Source: CAZLIC01 sp964559535 (GTDB taxonomy: Bacteria; Pseudomonadota; Alphaproteobacteria; Rhodobacterales; Rhodobacteraceae). From it: a stretch of 64,000 nt of DNA. A model generated the notes under the pieces. That model was not told where the DNA came from. It did no database searches and saw only the letters and a list, made by a program, of their open reading frames with translations. The position numbers and the translations under genes are program-made. How positions within the stretch are numbered: position 1 is the first letter of the stretch; each line of letters opens with the position of its first letter. Shown here piece after piece: positions 1 to 8,962 of this stretch. Where the stretch lies: positions 1-64,000 of the forward strand of contig CAZLIC010000013.1 in assembly GCA_964559535.1 (NCBI GenBank). Reading direction: 5' to 3'.

Positions 1-160
1 CGATCACCGTCGCCATCTCGTCATGCACGGGGCCCGCGACGAAGATGATCCGCTCCTTCAGCAGGCGCGAGAAGATGTCATAGCGGATCGACCCTCGTGC
101 GCTGGTTTCCTCGACCGTGGGGATGATGAAGCTTCTGAACAGATCGACTGGGTCGCGCAT
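1..160 (-). CDS. clpP: ATP-dependent Clp protease proteolytic subunit, N-terminal part
   Basis: Partial gene that runs off the left edge; only the first 53 codons are present. The reverse strand from the ATG at 160 reads MRDPVDLF..., followed by SRLLKERIIF and AGPVHDEMA. This matches the start of ClpP, the serine peptidase ring that works with ClpX or ClpA in cytoplasmic protein turnover. The catalytic Ser, His and Asp lie outside the window, so activity cannot be judged. Alphaproteobacteria often carry two ClpP paralogues, and the text after residue 8 differs from the commonest form, so this may be the secondary copy. Confidence 0.85.
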   Translation of the reverse strand, partial: MRDPVDLFRSFIIPTVEETSARGSIRYDIFSRLLKERIIFVAGPVHDEMATVI

Positions 161-280
161 CGAAGGGGTACCTTTCGTGCTTTCCGGGGGGATACGCCGT
201 ATTGCTTGCGGGAATCTTAGTCGTGCGTTTCGGGGGCCGCAAGGGCACCCCCCGGAACTTGCCGGTCGCCCTGCAAGAAA

Positions 281-294
281 CGCGCAATTGCGCG
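281..294. repeat. 14-bp perfect palindrome upstream of clpP
   Basis: CGCGCAATTGCGCG is self-complementary and lies 121 bp upstream of the clpP start in the 161-371 gap. The nearby stretch around 315-340 is unusually AT-rich for this genome and may hold the clpP promoter. No sigma-factor consensus was assigned. Whether the palindrome is a regulator site or chance is unknown. Confidence 0.3.
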
Positions 295-371
295 ACCCGA
301 TGCCGCGGCGTTCCTAACTAATTGGTAAACATTGCATTCCGCGTTGTGGCTTCGGGCAGGCGCCAGCCCGA

Positions 372-857
372 TCACGCATCCGGCATCGCGGGCGGCACGT
401 CCATGGTGATGACCTTCTCGCCCTCCTCGAAGCCGCCGGTCCAGCGGAACCCCAGCCGTTCGTAGAAGCCCATGTTGCTGTGCGGCACGGCGGCGACGCC
501 CGAGGTGATCCGCGGGCAGCCCCAGGCGCGCGCCACGTCCACCGCCATTGCAATGGCCTGCCGCCCATAGCCGCGCCCCTGGAACGGCGCAGCGATCATC
601 AGCCGCCACAGATAGGCGGCCTCGCGGTCAAGTCCGTCATCGGGCTGGAAGTACTGGTATTCGCCGGGATGCACCATGGCCATCAGCCCCACCGGCTGTT
701 GGCCGTCCCACAGGCCCCAGACATGGGCGCCCGTCTCATACGGCGACTCGGCAAAGGTCTTCATGTTTGACGACACCAGGTCGCGCTGGTCGGGCCGCAC
801 CTCCAGCCGGATCAGCGGCCACAGCGTGTCGCGGGTGACCTCCCGTTTCTCCAGCAT
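372..857 (-). CDS. GNAT family N-acetyltransferase
   Basis: 161-residue protein with a GCN5-type acetyltransferase fold. The acetyl-CoA pyrophosphate loop is visible at residues 94-100 (QGRGYGRQ, the Q/RxxGxG/A motif), and the terminal YERLGF motif is at 132-137. It probably acetylates a small amine or a protein in the cytoplasm; the substrate is unknown. Its ATG overlaps the TGA of the upstream dehydrogenase gene by one base (TGATG), so the two are translationally coupled in one operon. Confidence 0.8.
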   Translation of the reverse strand: MLEKREVTRDTLWPLIRLEVRPDQRDLVSSNMKTFAESPYETGAHVWGLWDGQQPVGLMAMVHPGEYQYFQPDDGLDREAAYLWRLMIAAPFQGRGYGRQAIAMAVDVARAWGCPRITSGVAAVPHSNMGFYERLGFRWTGGFEEGEKVITMDVPPAMPDA

Positions 858-1723
858 CAGCGTGGCAGCCTGCGGATCAGGCTGGACGTGTCGTTTCGCC
901 CCCCGCCCATCGCCTGCACATCGGCATAGAACTGGTCCACCAGCGCCGTCACCGGCAGCACCGCGCCGATCTCGCGCGCCTGCGCCAGGCAGATGCCCAG
1001 ATCCTTGCGCATCCAGTCCACCGCAAAGCCGAAGTCGAACCGGTCCTCCAGCATGCTCTTGTGACGGTTCGCCATCTGCCAGGAACCCGCGGCGCCCTGC
1101 GAGATCACCTCGACAACCGCCGCGCCGTCCATCCCCGCCTTCTGGCCAAAGGCCAGCGCCTCGGCCAGACCCTGCACCAGCCCGGCAATGCAGATCTGGT
1201 TCATCATCTTGGCAATCTGCCCGGCCCCCGAAGGCCCCAGCAGACGGCAGGCCCGCGCATAGGCGGCAATCACCGGCTCGGCCCGGGCGTAATCGGCTGC
1301 GTCGCCGCCGCACATCACCGACAGCTGCCCGTTCTCGGCCCCCGCCTGCCCGCCCGACACCGGCGCGTCCAAAAACCCCAGTCCCCGCGCGCCCGCCAGC
1401 GCCGCCAACTCGCGCGTGACGGTGGCCGACACCGTGGTGTGGTCCACGAACACCGCGTCCGGGTCCATCCCCGCAAAGGCGCCGTCCACACCCACGCACA
1501 CCGCGCGCAGGTCATCGTCGTTGCCCACGCAGGCCATCACGAAATCCTGGCCCAGCGCGGCCTCGCGCGGGGTGCCCGCCGCCCGCCCGCCGTGTTTTTC
1601 CACCCAGGCCGCCGCCTTGGCCCCGGTCCGGTTAAAGACCGTCACCGTATGCCCCTTGGCCGCCAGATGCCCCGCCATCGGGAATCCCATGACGCCCAGG
1701 CCCAGAAACGCCACCTTTGCCAT
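857..1723 (-). CDS. NAD(P)-dependent oxidoreductase, 3-hydroxyisobutyrate dehydrogenase family
   Basis: 288-residue beta-hydroxyacid dehydrogenase. The Rossmann loop is GLGVMGFPM near residues 8-16, the substrate loop DAPVSGG is at 119-125, and the predicted catalytic lysine is K172 in GAGQIAKMMNQ. The family reduces or oxidises 3-hydroxyisobutyrate, tartronate semialdehyde or succinic semialdehyde; the sequence does not settle which. The start was chosen at MAKVAFLGLG because the reading frame extends upstream without family similarity. It is co-transcribed with the acetyltransferase gene downstream and diverges from the penicillin-acylase gene. Confidence 0.85.
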   Translation of the reverse strand: MAKVAFLGLGVMGFPMAGHLAAKGHTVTVFNRTGAKAAAWVEKHGGRAAGTPREAALGQDFVMACVGNDDDLRAVCVGVDGAFAGMDPDAVFVDHTTVSATVTRELAALAGARGLGFLDAPVSGGQAGAENGQLSVMCGGDAADYARAEPVIAAYARACRLLGPSGAGQIAKMMNQICIAGLVQGLAEALAFGQKAGMDGAAVVEVISQGAAGSWQMANRHKSMLEDRFDFGFAVDWMRKDLGICLAQAREIGAVLPVTALVDQFYADVQAMGGGRNDTSSLIRRLPR

Positions 1724-1806
1724 GCCCGCCCCCCGCGATTGCCTGCCCTTGCATGATCGACTAGGTATCCACCCCACTCCCGCCGTCAAGCCGTACAGGC
1801 CGCCCC

Positions 1807-4278
1807 ATGCTGACCCTCTTCCGCTGGACGCTTCGCCTTTTCCTGGGCGCCGTGGCACTTGCCACGCTGTTTCTGGTCATCAGCTACTACTTCCTGTCGC
1901 GTTCGCTGCCCGATTACGACGAATCCTTCGCCCTGCCCGGCATTTCTGCTCCGGTCGACATCGTGCGCAACAACGCCAACGTCCCGCACATCTTTGGCGC
2001 CACCGACGACGACGTGTTCTTTGCCCTGGGGTTCGCCCATGCGCAGGACCGGCTGTGGCAGATGACCATGCTGCGCCGCACCGCGCAGGGCCGGTTGTCG
2101 GAACTGTTCGGCGAACGCACCTTGCCCATCGACGAACTCTTGCGGCGGCTTGACCTTTACGGTCTGGCGCTGTCGTCGGTCGACGCGCAGGACGACGACA
2201 CGAAGAAGGCGCTCGAAGCCTATGCCCGTGGCGTCAACGCGTGGATCGGCCAGATCAACGCCGGTGCCCGCGGCCGCGGCGCCCCGGAGTTCTTCCTGTT
2301 CTCCCGCGAAATCGCCGCCTGGCAGCCCGCCGACAGCATCGCCATCATCAAGCTGATGGCCCTGCAACTGTCGTCGAACCTCGAATCCGAGGTGCTGCGC
2401 GCCCGCACGTCGTTGCTGCTGTCACCCGAACGGCTCGCCGACATCCTGCCCGATGACCCCGGCACCGGCGTCACCGCCCCCGCCCGCTATGGCGACCTGA
2501 TGCCGGGCCTTGAGCCGAATGCGAAGCCGCAGGACTGGGCGCTGTGGACCGATCCGCTGTCGCCGGTGCGCAAGATTCCGTTTGCCGGAGCATCGAACGC
2601 CTGGGCCGCCATGCCCGCCCGGTCGGCCGCGCGCGGCACACTGCTGGCATCGGACCCGCACCTTGGCTTCACCGCGCCGTCGATCTGGTACCTGGCGCGG
2701 CTGGAACTTTCCACCGGCGGGGTGATCGGCGGCACCATCCCCGGCGTGCCCGCCATCATCGTCGGGCGGTCCGACCGGCTGGGTTGGGGCCTGACCACCG
2801 CCTATGTCGATGATCAGGACGTGGTCATCGAGAGGCTGAACCCCGACAACCCGGACGAATACGCCACCGTCACCGGCTGGAAACCCTTTGTCAGCCGCCG
2901 CACCATCATCACCGTCAAGGATGCCGATCCCGTCACCGTCACCCTGCGCTGGTCCGATGCCGGGCCGGTGCTGCCCGGCTCGGCCTATGACCTGTCCACC
3001 GTCACGCCCGAAGGCCATGTCGCCGCCCTGGAATGGACCGCACTTGACCCTGCCGACACCTCGATGACCTCGGCCATGCGCATCATGCGGGCGGCCACGG
3101 TGCCCGAGGCGATTGCCGCCGGGGAAGCCTACATCGCCCCGGCGCAGAACCTGATGGTGGCCGACAACCAAGGCAACATCGCGCTGGCCGTCATCGGCCG
3201 CGTCCCGGCCCGGGACCCCTCACACCAGACGCAGGGCCGCCTGCCCGCCCTTGGCGAAAACCCCGTCAACCGCTGGAAGGGAACATTTCCATATGCCGAC
3301 AATTTCCGCGTGGTCAATCCGGCCTCAGGCCTGCTGGGCAACACCAACAACAAGACGCATGACACCCCCTTTCCGCGCCACCAGTCCTTCGTGTGGGGCG
3401 ACACGCAACGCATCCAACGCTGGCTGACGCTGATGGCCACGCGCGATGTCCATACCCGCGAAAGCTTCATCGAGGCGCAGTTGGATACCGTTTCACCCAC
3501 CGCCCGCGCCCTGCTGCCGCTGATCGGTGCCGACCTGTGGTTCACTGGCGAACCGGCGCCCGACGGCACGCCGGAACGGTTCCGCCAGCGCGCACTGGCG
3601 CTCTTGGCCGAATGGAACGGCGAGATGAACGAACACCTGCCCGAACCGCTGATCACCGAGGCCTGGCTGCGCGCCCTGCAGGACCGGCTGATCCGCGACG
3701 AACTTGGGCCGCTGGCCAACGACTACACCCATGTCGACCCGGTGTTCATCGAACGCGTCTTCAACAACACCAACGGTGCAGGCGCATGGTGTGACGTGAT
3801 CCAGTCCGCCGCCGTGGAAACCTGCCCCGAAATCGCCCGTCAGGCGCTGGACGAGGCGCTGCTGCGGCTGTCCGAAAGGTATGGCGACAACATGGAAAGC
3901 TGGCGCTGGGGCGATGCGCATCAGGCCACGCACGACCACCCCGTGCTGGGCAACATCGGGCCGCTGAAGCCCTTCGTGAACATCCGCCAGTCCACCAGCG
4001 GCGGCGACACCACGCTGATGCGCGGCCGCACCTCGGGGCAAGACCCAGAACCCTTCCTCAACGTCCACGGCGCGGGCTACCGCGGCGTCTACGACTTCGC
4101 CGATCCGGACAGCTCGGTGTTCATCACCGCCACCGGCCAGTCCGGCCACCCGCTGTCGCGCCACTATGACGACTTGGGCGAGCTGTGGCGCCGCGGCGAA
4201 TACATCCCGATGAGTCTTGACCGCGAACTCGCCCGCGCCGCTGCCGTGGGCATCACCACGCTGACCCCGGCGCCATAG
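1807..4278 (+). CDS. penicillin acylase family protein
   Basis: 823-residue N-terminal-nucleophile amidohydrolase. Residues 5-30 form one membrane segment or uncleaved signal anchor, so the enzyme is likely periplasmic. The family is made as a precursor that cuts itself just before a serine; the matching site is G261-A262-S263-N264-A265-W266, which would make S263 the nucleophile of the beta chain. Other visible family blocks are AHAQDRLWQM (77-86), SDPHLGF after the nucleophile, and GxTxxNxD-like TGQSGHPLSRHYDD near the C-terminus. Relatives cleave beta-lactams, N-acyl homoserine lactones or other N-acyl compounds; the substrate here is unknown. Confidence 0.88.
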   Translation: MLTLFRWTLRLFLGAVALATLFLVISYYFLSRSLPDYDESFALPGISAPVDIVRNNANVPHIFGATDDDVFFALGFAHAQDRLWQMTMLRRTAQGRLSELFGERTLPIDELLRRLDLYGLALSSVDAQDDDTKKALEAYARGVNAWIGQINAGARGRGAPEFFLFSREIAAWQPADSIAIIKLMALQLSSNLESEVLRARTSLLLSPERLADILPDDPGTGVTAPARYGDLMPGLEPNAKPQDWALWTDPLSPVRKIPFAGASNAWAAMPARSAARGTLLASDPHLGFTAPSIWYLARLELSTGGVIGGTIPGVPAIIVGRSDRLGWGLTTAYVDDQDVVIERLNPDNPDEYATVTGWKPFVSRRTIITVKDADPVTVTLRWSDAGPVLPGSAYDLSTVTPEGHVAALEWTALDPADTSMTSAMRIMRAATVPEAIAAGEAYIAPAQNLMVADNQGNIALAVIGRVPARDPSHQTQGRLPALGENPVNRWKGTFPYADNFRVVNPASGLLGNTNNKTHDTPFPRHQSFVWGDTQRIQRWLTLMATRDVHTRESFIEAQLDTVSPTARALLPLIGADLWFTGEPAPDGTPERFRQRALALLAEWNGEMNEHLPEPLITEAWLRALQDRLIRDELGPLANDYTHVDPVFIERVFNNTNGAGAWCDVIQSAAVETCPEIARQALDEALLRLSERYGDNMESWRWGDAHQATHDHPVLGNIGPLKPFVNIRQSTSGGDTTLMRGRTSGQDPEPFLNVHGAGYRGVYDFADPDSSVFITATGQSGHPLSRHYDDLGELWRRGEYIPMSLDRELARAAAVGITTLTPAP

Positions 4279-4324
4279 CTCCGATCGGCGCAGGCGCCGC
4301 CGCGCCGGGGACGCCACCGCCGAC

Positions 4325-4882
4325 TCAGCGGCTTGGCTGCACACGCAGCGGATAGTCGGCCATCTCCTCGTACACGCTTCCCGCCTTGGTCGGGATCGAC
4401 CGGAAAAGTACCACCCGGTCGGCCACCCACGGCCCCGTGCGAAACCCCTGCTCGGCTGCGACCGCGCGTTCAAGCTTCAGTGCAACTTCCGGATTCGGCG
4501 GGGAAAAGCGCCCCAACGTGACATGCGGCAAGAACCGGCGTGCCTCGATCCGCGCCCCGGCCTGCCGCGCGATGCGCTCGCACTTCGCCTGCAGCCGGTC
4601 CAGCGGCTCCCCCCCTTTTACCCCCGCCCACACCGCCGTCGGCCGCGCCCCCCCGAACATCCCCACGCCCTCGACCCGCAACTCGACCCCGTCCTGCCGA
4701 AGAAGGCGCATTTCATCGTCCACGGAAATCAGAACGGAGTCAGGTACTTCCCCGATGAAGCTCAGCGTCAGGTGGAACCCCGCGGGCTCCACCCGCCGCG
4801 GCAGGGGCAGCAGGAACTGCAGCACCGTCAGCCGCGACCGCACGTCTTCGGGCACCGGCAAGGCCAGAAAGGCACGGATCAT
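4325..4882 (-). CDS. thpR: RNA 2',3'-cyclic phosphodiesterase
   Basis: 185-residue protein of the 2H phosphoesterase superfamily. The two catalytic HxTx motifs are HLTL (H37, T39) and HVTL (H120, T122), at the usual spacing. ThpR opens 2',3'-cyclic phosphates on RNA ends to 2'-phosphates in vitro; its physiological RNA is unclear. The ATG overlaps the 3' end of the upstream deacetylase gene by 4 bp, indicating one transcription unit. Confidence 0.88.
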   Translation of the reverse strand: MIRAFLALPVPEDVRSRLTVLQFLLPLPRRVEPAGFHLTLSFIGEVPDSVLISVDDEMRLLRQDGVELRVEGVGMFGGARPTAVWAGVKGGEPLDRLQAKCERIARQAGARIEARRFLPHVTLGRFSPPNPEVALKLERAVAAEQGFRTGPWVADRVVLFRSIPTKAGSVYEEMADYPLRVQPSR

Positions 4883-6021
4883 CGCCGCTCCAGAACCTCC
4901 AGCCGTTCGCGGATCACCGCGCGCACCGGCCCCTCGCGCGGCGGATCGGCCAGCGTCGTCAGCAGGTTGCGCGCAGGAGGTGGCCGCCGCGACCAGCGCA
5001 GGCCCGCCAGCACCGCCGCTGCCGCGTCAGGCAGCACGTCCGGCACTGGGTACCCCGCGATGTCGGCCCAGATGCAGGCCCATGTCCGCCCCACCGTCCA
5101 CGGGTTGTAGCCGCCGCCGCCTGTCACCACCATCCGCGGCGCAAGCCCCCGCAGCGCCGCCAGCACGCCGCGGTGCGCGTTGTTCGACAGCGCCAGCCGC
5201 GACAGCGGGTCCTCCTCAACGGCATCCGATCCGCATTGCAGAACAATGGCCTGCGGCCGGTGCGCGGCGACCCGCGGCACGATCAGCCGGTCCACGACCT
5301 CGCGCATTTCGCTGTCATTGAACCCCCGCGGCACCGGCAGGTTGAACACGTTCCCGCCTCCCCCGTCGGCCAGAAGCCCGGTGAAGGGCCAGCGGTACTC
5401 CTCGTGCACCGACATCACCAGCACCTCGGGGTCCGCCGCAAAGGCATGCTCCACCCCGTCACCGTGATGCGCATCGATGTCGACATAGGCAATGCGCCCC
5501 AGCCCCAGCCGTTTCAGCGCCAGCATGCCCAGCACCACATCGTTCAGATAGCAGAACCCCGCCGCACGGTCGGGCATGCCGTGGTGCGTGCCGCCGCCCG
5601 GCACATGCACGATGCCACCGTCGCGCACCAGTTCCGCCGCCAGCATCATGCCCCCCGCCCCCGTTGCCGGGCGGCGGAACATCTGGGGGAACACCGGATT
5701 CGAGAGGGTGCCCAGATGGTGGCGTGCCCGCACGTCGGGGGGCACCTCGCCGGTTGTCTCGGCCTGCTGCAGCGCGGCCACATAGGCGGGGGTGTGCCAG
5801 GCCGTCAGCGCCGCCGCCTTGGCGCGCGGCGCGGTCACATACCGGTCGGGCGGCAGCCAGCCCAGGGCACGGCACAGGTCCATCACCGTGGAGACGCGCG
5901 GAATGCGCAAGGGGTGCGCCCCGCCATAGGACGAGCCGCGATAGATCTCTGCCCCGACAAACCGCGCCGTCCGGCGCAGCGCCGCCCCGGGGACGGAACG
6001 CAATGCGTCTTCCACCTGCAT
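4879..6021 (-). CDS. acetoin utilization protein AcuC / histone-deacetylase family
   Basis: 380-residue zinc-dependent deacetylase of the class I HDAC fold. Visible active-site features are GGGTHHGM with the tandem His pair H146/H147, FCYLND (156-161), the metal site DIDAHHGDG (D183, H185) and GSD with D266 as the third ligand. Bacterial members deacetylate acetyl-CoA synthetase, polyamines or other small molecules. The gene is first of a two-gene unit with thpR, which it overlaps by 4 bp. Confidence 0.88.
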   Translation of the reverse strand: MQVEDALRSVPGAALRRTARFVGAEIYRGSSYGGAHPLRIPRVSTVMDLCRALGWLPPDRYVTAPRAKAAALTAWHTPAYVAALQQAETTGEVPPDVRARHHLGTLSNPVFPQMFRRPATGAGGMMLAAELVRDGGIVHVPGGGTHHGMPDRAAGFCYLNDVVLGMLALKRLGLGRIAYVDIDAHHGDGVEHAFAADPEVLVMSVHEEYRWPFTGLLADGGGGNVFNLPVPRGFNDSEMREVVDRLIVPRVAAHRPQAIVLQCGSDAVEEDPLSRLALSNNAHRGVLAALRGLAPRMVVTGGGGYNPWTVGRTWACIWADIAGYPVPDVLPDAAAAVLAGLRWSRRPPPARNLLTTLADPPREGPVRAVIRERLEVLERR

Positions 6022-6162
6022 GCAAGGACGGTAGCACAGCGACAGGTCCGTTCAATTCGGCAGGTCGACAAACTTTCCTGTGGGCAACTCGGGCTGCGCG
6101 TGGCATCCTGCCTACATTGGTATACGAGTGGTCCTTTCGGAAGAAGGCAGAGCGCCCGACCG

Positions 6163-6666
6163 ATGCAGGACAATAGGCAAACGGCAGGACAGGACGTGAA
6201 GCGCAGCCCGTCAGAGAGTTTCCGCCCCGTGGGGCTGGAGGCAGGACCTTGCACTCAGGTCGGCGCGCTGTGCTGGCGGCACGGCGACGACGGTGTGCAG
6301 GTGCTTCTGGTGACCAGCCGCGAAACCGGCCGCTGGATCATTCCAAAGGGCTGGCCGATGCCCGGCCTGCGCCCCGAGGAGACCGCGGCGCAGGAAGCCT
6401 GGGAGGAGGCGGGGGTACGTGGGGTGGCATCGCCGCGCGCGCTGGGCGTCTTCACCTACGACAAGGTGGTGGACAGGCAAGCCAGCCCGCCCTTGTCGGT
6501 GCCCTGTGTGGTGGCGGTGTATACGGTGCACACCGTGCTGCGCGACCGCGCTTTCCCCGAGGCAGACGAGCGTCGGCACAAGTGGTTGTCGCGCAAGAAG
6601 GCCGCCCGCAAGGTGGATGAGCCGGAACTTGCGGCACTTATCGCCGGATTCGCCCCCGAAAAGTAA
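6163..6666 (+). CDS. Nudix hydrolase, diphosphoinositol-polyphosphate-phosphohydrolase type
   Basis: 167-residue hydrolase of nucleoside diphosphates linked to another moiety. The Nudix box spans about residues 63-85 (GWPMPG...QEAWEEAGV); the catalytic EExxE-type glutamates are present, though the usual RE dipeptide reads QE, as in related DIPP-like proteins. The preceding WIIPKGWP is typical of that subgroup. The start at ATG 6163 was chosen because the open frame upstream shows no family similarity; a GTG at 6196 is an alternative. It stands alone, divergent from the deacetylase gene. Confidence 0.85.
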   Translation: MQDNRQTAGQDVKRSPSESFRPVGLEAGPCTQVGALCWRHGDDGVQVLLVTSRETGRWIIPKGWPMPGLRPEETAAQEAWEEAGVRGVASPRALGVFTYDKVVDRQASPPLSVPCVVAVYTVHTVLRDRAFPEADERRHKWLSRKKAARKVDEPELAALIAGFAPEK

Positions 6667-6728
6667 AGACGGGCTTGAACCGCCGCGGGTATTGCATAGG
6701 TTCCGCCGATGCCTGATGGGCCATGTCC

Positions 6729-7145
6729 ATGATCCGCTACACGCTTGCCTGCGACAATGACCACCGCTTCGACAGCTGGTTCCCCTCGGCCGCGGGGTTT
6801 GACCGGCTGGCGGAAGGCGGGCATCTGGCCTGCCCTGATTGCGGGTCGGCCAAGGTGGGCAAGGCGCTGATGGCGCCTGCCGTTGCCACGCATGACGCGC
6901 GGCCGCTGTCGGCCCCGCCCTCGGACCCGCGGGCCGAGGCGCTGGAACGGCTGCGGCGCGAGGTCGAGGCGAAGTCCGAGTATGTGGGCATGCGCTTTGC
7001 CACCGAGGCGCGGGCGATCCATGCCGGGGACGCGCCCGGACGGTCGATCTGGGGCGAGACCAGGCCCGACGAGGCGCGCGCGCTGATCGAGGATGGCGTG
7101 CCGGTGGCGCCCCTGCCCTTTGTGCCCACCCGCAAGGCGAACTGA
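6729..7145 (+). CDS. DUF1178 family protein
   Basis: 138-residue protein of unknown function, widespread in alphaproteobacteria. The N-terminus MIRYTLACDNDHRFDSWF and the CPDCG at about 36-40 suggest a small zinc ribbon built from two cysteine pairs. A variable linker leads to a conserved C-terminal block (GDAPGRSIWGE). The ATG at 6729 fits the family N-terminus best; ATG 6723 adds two residues. It follows the Nudix gene by 62 bp in the same direction and may share its transcript. Confidence 0.85.
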   Translation: MIRYTLACDNDHRFDSWFPSAAGFDRLAEGGHLACPDCGSAKVGKALMAPAVATHDARPLSAPPSDPRAEALERLRREVEAKSEYVGMRFATEARAIHAGDAPGRSIWGETRPDEARALIEDGVPVAPLPFVPTRKAN

Positions 7146-7232
7146 GCCTGCGTCCCAGCGTGGGACAAAACATGGGTCAAGCGAAATCAATGGCTTGCAA
7201 GACCGTCTTCATGATTTGGTAACACCTGCGCG

Positions 7233-8003
7233 TCAGGTGCCGCACGCCCCGGGCGCGCGGGCGACGGGGCCAGCGTCGCGCACGGCGATCTTCCCACCGT
7301 CCAGCTGCACCTCTTGCCAGCGTTGCCAGTCGGCATCGGGCAGGACCAGCCGGTCGGCGTTGCCGCAGCGGCGCACGGTGCCGGTGATGGCATCCTCGCC
7401 GATCCGGTGGTTGGAAAAGCCCGGCGCCCGCGCGATTTCGGTGATCCGTGCGCCTTCCAGCCGCCCGATCACCAGCACCCTGTCGGCGTGGGGGCGCTGT
7501 ACCCAGGCAATTTCCACCCGCCCGTCCCCGTCGAAATCGCCCACACCGGCAGGGGCCAGCCAGCGGTAGGGCGCGCCCGCAGGAGCCGTTGCGGCCAGCA
7601 GGGCGAAGCTGCCGCCGGTGACGCCATAGACGGCAAGCTGGGCGCCGCGGGCGATGTGGCTGCGCACCACGATGACTTCGTTCGTGCCGTCTCCGTTCAG
7701 GTCATGCAGGCGCGGGGCAATGTCTTCGAACACCCGCCCGTCACCGGCGGCGATGGCGGCGCCGCAGTCGGTGCCGTCCGGCGGGTGCTGCACGAACAGC
7801 AGCGCCGGTTCGCTGTCACGCCCAAGGACGAGGTGGTCGTAGATGGTGCTGGGCCCGGCGAACCAGGCGCGCACGATGTCGCCCCGGCTGTCGGCATCCA
7901 CCGCCAGCGACTCTGGGAATGGCGAATTCAGGTAGGGGTCGATCGCGCAGGCCGCTGCGGGCGACGCAGACAGGGCCAGCGCAAGCGCCGCCCCGATGCG
8001 CAT
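7233..8003 (-). CDS. secreted FG-GAP/VCBS-repeat protein, function unknown
   Basis: 256-residue protein with a Sec signal peptide (MRIGAALALALSASPAAACA, cut near residue 19-20). Two calcium-binding FG-GAP-like turns are visible: DLNGDGTNE near residue 101 and DFDGDGRVE near 156, as in beta-propeller surface proteins. No catalytic motif is recognised. Its ATG overlaps the ferredoxin stop by one base (TGATG), so the two are coupled although no functional link is evident. Confidence 0.75.
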   Translation of the reverse strand: MRIGAALALALSASPAAACAIDPYLNSPFPESLAVDADSRGDIVRAWFAGPSTIYDHLVLGRDSEPALLFVQHPPDGTDCGAAIAAGDGRVFEDIAPRLHDLNGDGTNEVIVVRSHIARGAQLAVYGVTGGSFALLAATAPAGAPYRWLAPAGVGDFDGDGRVEIAWVQRPHADRVLVIGRLEGARITEIARAPGFSNHRIGEDAITGTVRRCGNADRLVLPDADWQRWQEVQLDGGKIAVRDAGPVARAPGACGT

Positions 8004-8326
8004 CAGATCTGCTTTTCGGGCATGAAGACCTTCAGCCCGTCCAGCGCCGGGGTGACCTTCAGCTGGCAGGTCAGGCGCGACCGGGCCGGGTCGGGCTGCC
8101 AGGCGAAATCCAGCATGTCTTCCTCCATGCTGTCCTTCTTCGGCAGCTTCCCGACCCAGGCGGGGTCCACGTAGACGTGGCAGGTGGAACAGGCACAGGC
8201 ACCGCCGCAATCGGCCTCGATCCCCGGGATGCCGTTGTCGCGTGCGCCTTCCATCACGGTCAGGCCGTTCGGCACCTCGACCACATGCTCGCGCCCGCCA
8301 TGCTCGACATAGGTGATCCTTGCCAT
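8003..8326 (-). CDS. [2Fe-2S] ferredoxin, adrenodoxin/FdxB type
   Basis: 107-residue electron carrier. Cluster ligands are C40, C46, C49 and C87 in the pattern C-x5-C-x2-C-x37-C, with the flanking text ADCGGACACSTC typical of vertebrate-type (adrenodoxin-like) ferredoxins. Such proteins feed electrons to P450s or to Fe-S cluster assembly. It is the first gene of a two-gene unit with the FG-GAP protein. The upstream gap carries the SOS-box-like site at 8429, about 100 bp from this start. Confidence 0.9.
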   Translation of the reverse strand: MARITYVEHGGREHVVEVPNGLTVMEGARDNGIPGIEADCGGACACSTCHVYVDPAWVGKLPKKDSMEEDMLDFAWQPDPARSRLTCQLKVTPALDGLKVFMPEKQI

Positions 8327-8428
8327 TCCTTCGCCCTTCCCAGCCGGAAACCGTAACGGACATAGGACGATTCCGCGGCGGATGCCAGTGGGCGGCAGGA
8401 ACGACGGGGGTTCCCATTTTCCGCAGAT

Positions 8429-8443
8429 GTTCTATGTTCGTTC
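8429..8443. promoter_or_regulatory. candidate LexA (SOS) box, GTTC-N7-GTTC
   Basis: Reads GTTC TATGTTC GTTC, an exact match to the direct-repeat SOS box described for alphaproteobacterial LexA. It lies in the divergent gap between the ferredoxin gene and the DnaE2-like OB gene and overlaps or abuts the two in-frame ATG codons (8434, 8446) of the latter. The association with a gene related to SOS mutagenesis polymerase raises confidence above chance; LexA binding is inferred. Confidence 0.6.
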
Positions 8444-8445
8444 GC

Positions 8446-8865
8446 ATGGTCACGCCCCGCGCGCCCCGCCACTGGATCGACCCCACCCCCCGCCCCGGCG
8501 GCTGGCCGCGGCCGCCCGCCTGCCTGCCTGCCGTGCAGCAGGATGAACCGCCCGCGGGGGCGCGGGTGGCGGTGGCGGGGCTGGTCTTGCTGCGGCAGCG
8601 GCCGGGCACCGCCAAGGGGGTGATCTTCCTGACGCTGGAGGATGAGACGGGCACGGTGAACGTGGTGGTCTGGGCGCAGGTGTACGAACGGTTCCGCCGC
8701 GCGGTGATTGCCGGGCGGCTGTTGCGGGTGACGGGCAAGCTGCAGCGCGAGGCGGGCGTGGTGCATGTGGTGGCGGAAACCATCGAGGATCTGTCGCACC
8801 TGTTGGACCGGCTGCTGCTGCCGGGGTTCGCGGTTGACGGCCACCGCGCGGGTGATCAGCCCTGA
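8446..8865 (+). CDS. stand-alone OB-fold protein resembling the C-terminus of error-prone polymerase DnaE2
   Basis: 139-residue product. From about residue 33 it reads VAVAGLVLLRQRPGTAKGV then LTLEDETG..NVVVW..V and LLRVTGKLQRE..VVHVVAE, which is the OB-fold segment near the C-terminus of DnaE2 (ImuC). The polymerase PHP, palm and fingers regions are absent, as are imuA and imuB. It may be a remnant of a deleted imuAB-dnaE2 locus or a domesticated single-stranded-DNA-binding domain. The start is uncertain: ATG 8434, ATG 8446 or GTG 8533; the last would leave room for a promoter at the SOS box. Confidence 0.65.
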   Translation: MVTPRAPRHWIDPTPRPGGWPRPPACLPAVQQDEPPAGARVAVAGLVLLRQRPGTAKGVIFLTLEDETGTVNVVVWAQVYERFRRAVIAGRLLRVTGKLQREAGVVHVVAETIEDLSHLLDRLLLPGFAVDGHRAGDQP

Positions 8866-8962
8866 GCGAAAAAGCTTGCCAACACCGGCGGAACCACGGT
8901 TACCTGGCGTTATCAGTCAACTGAACGCAGCCTTTTGACCCATATTTGACAAGGAGCCAGCC

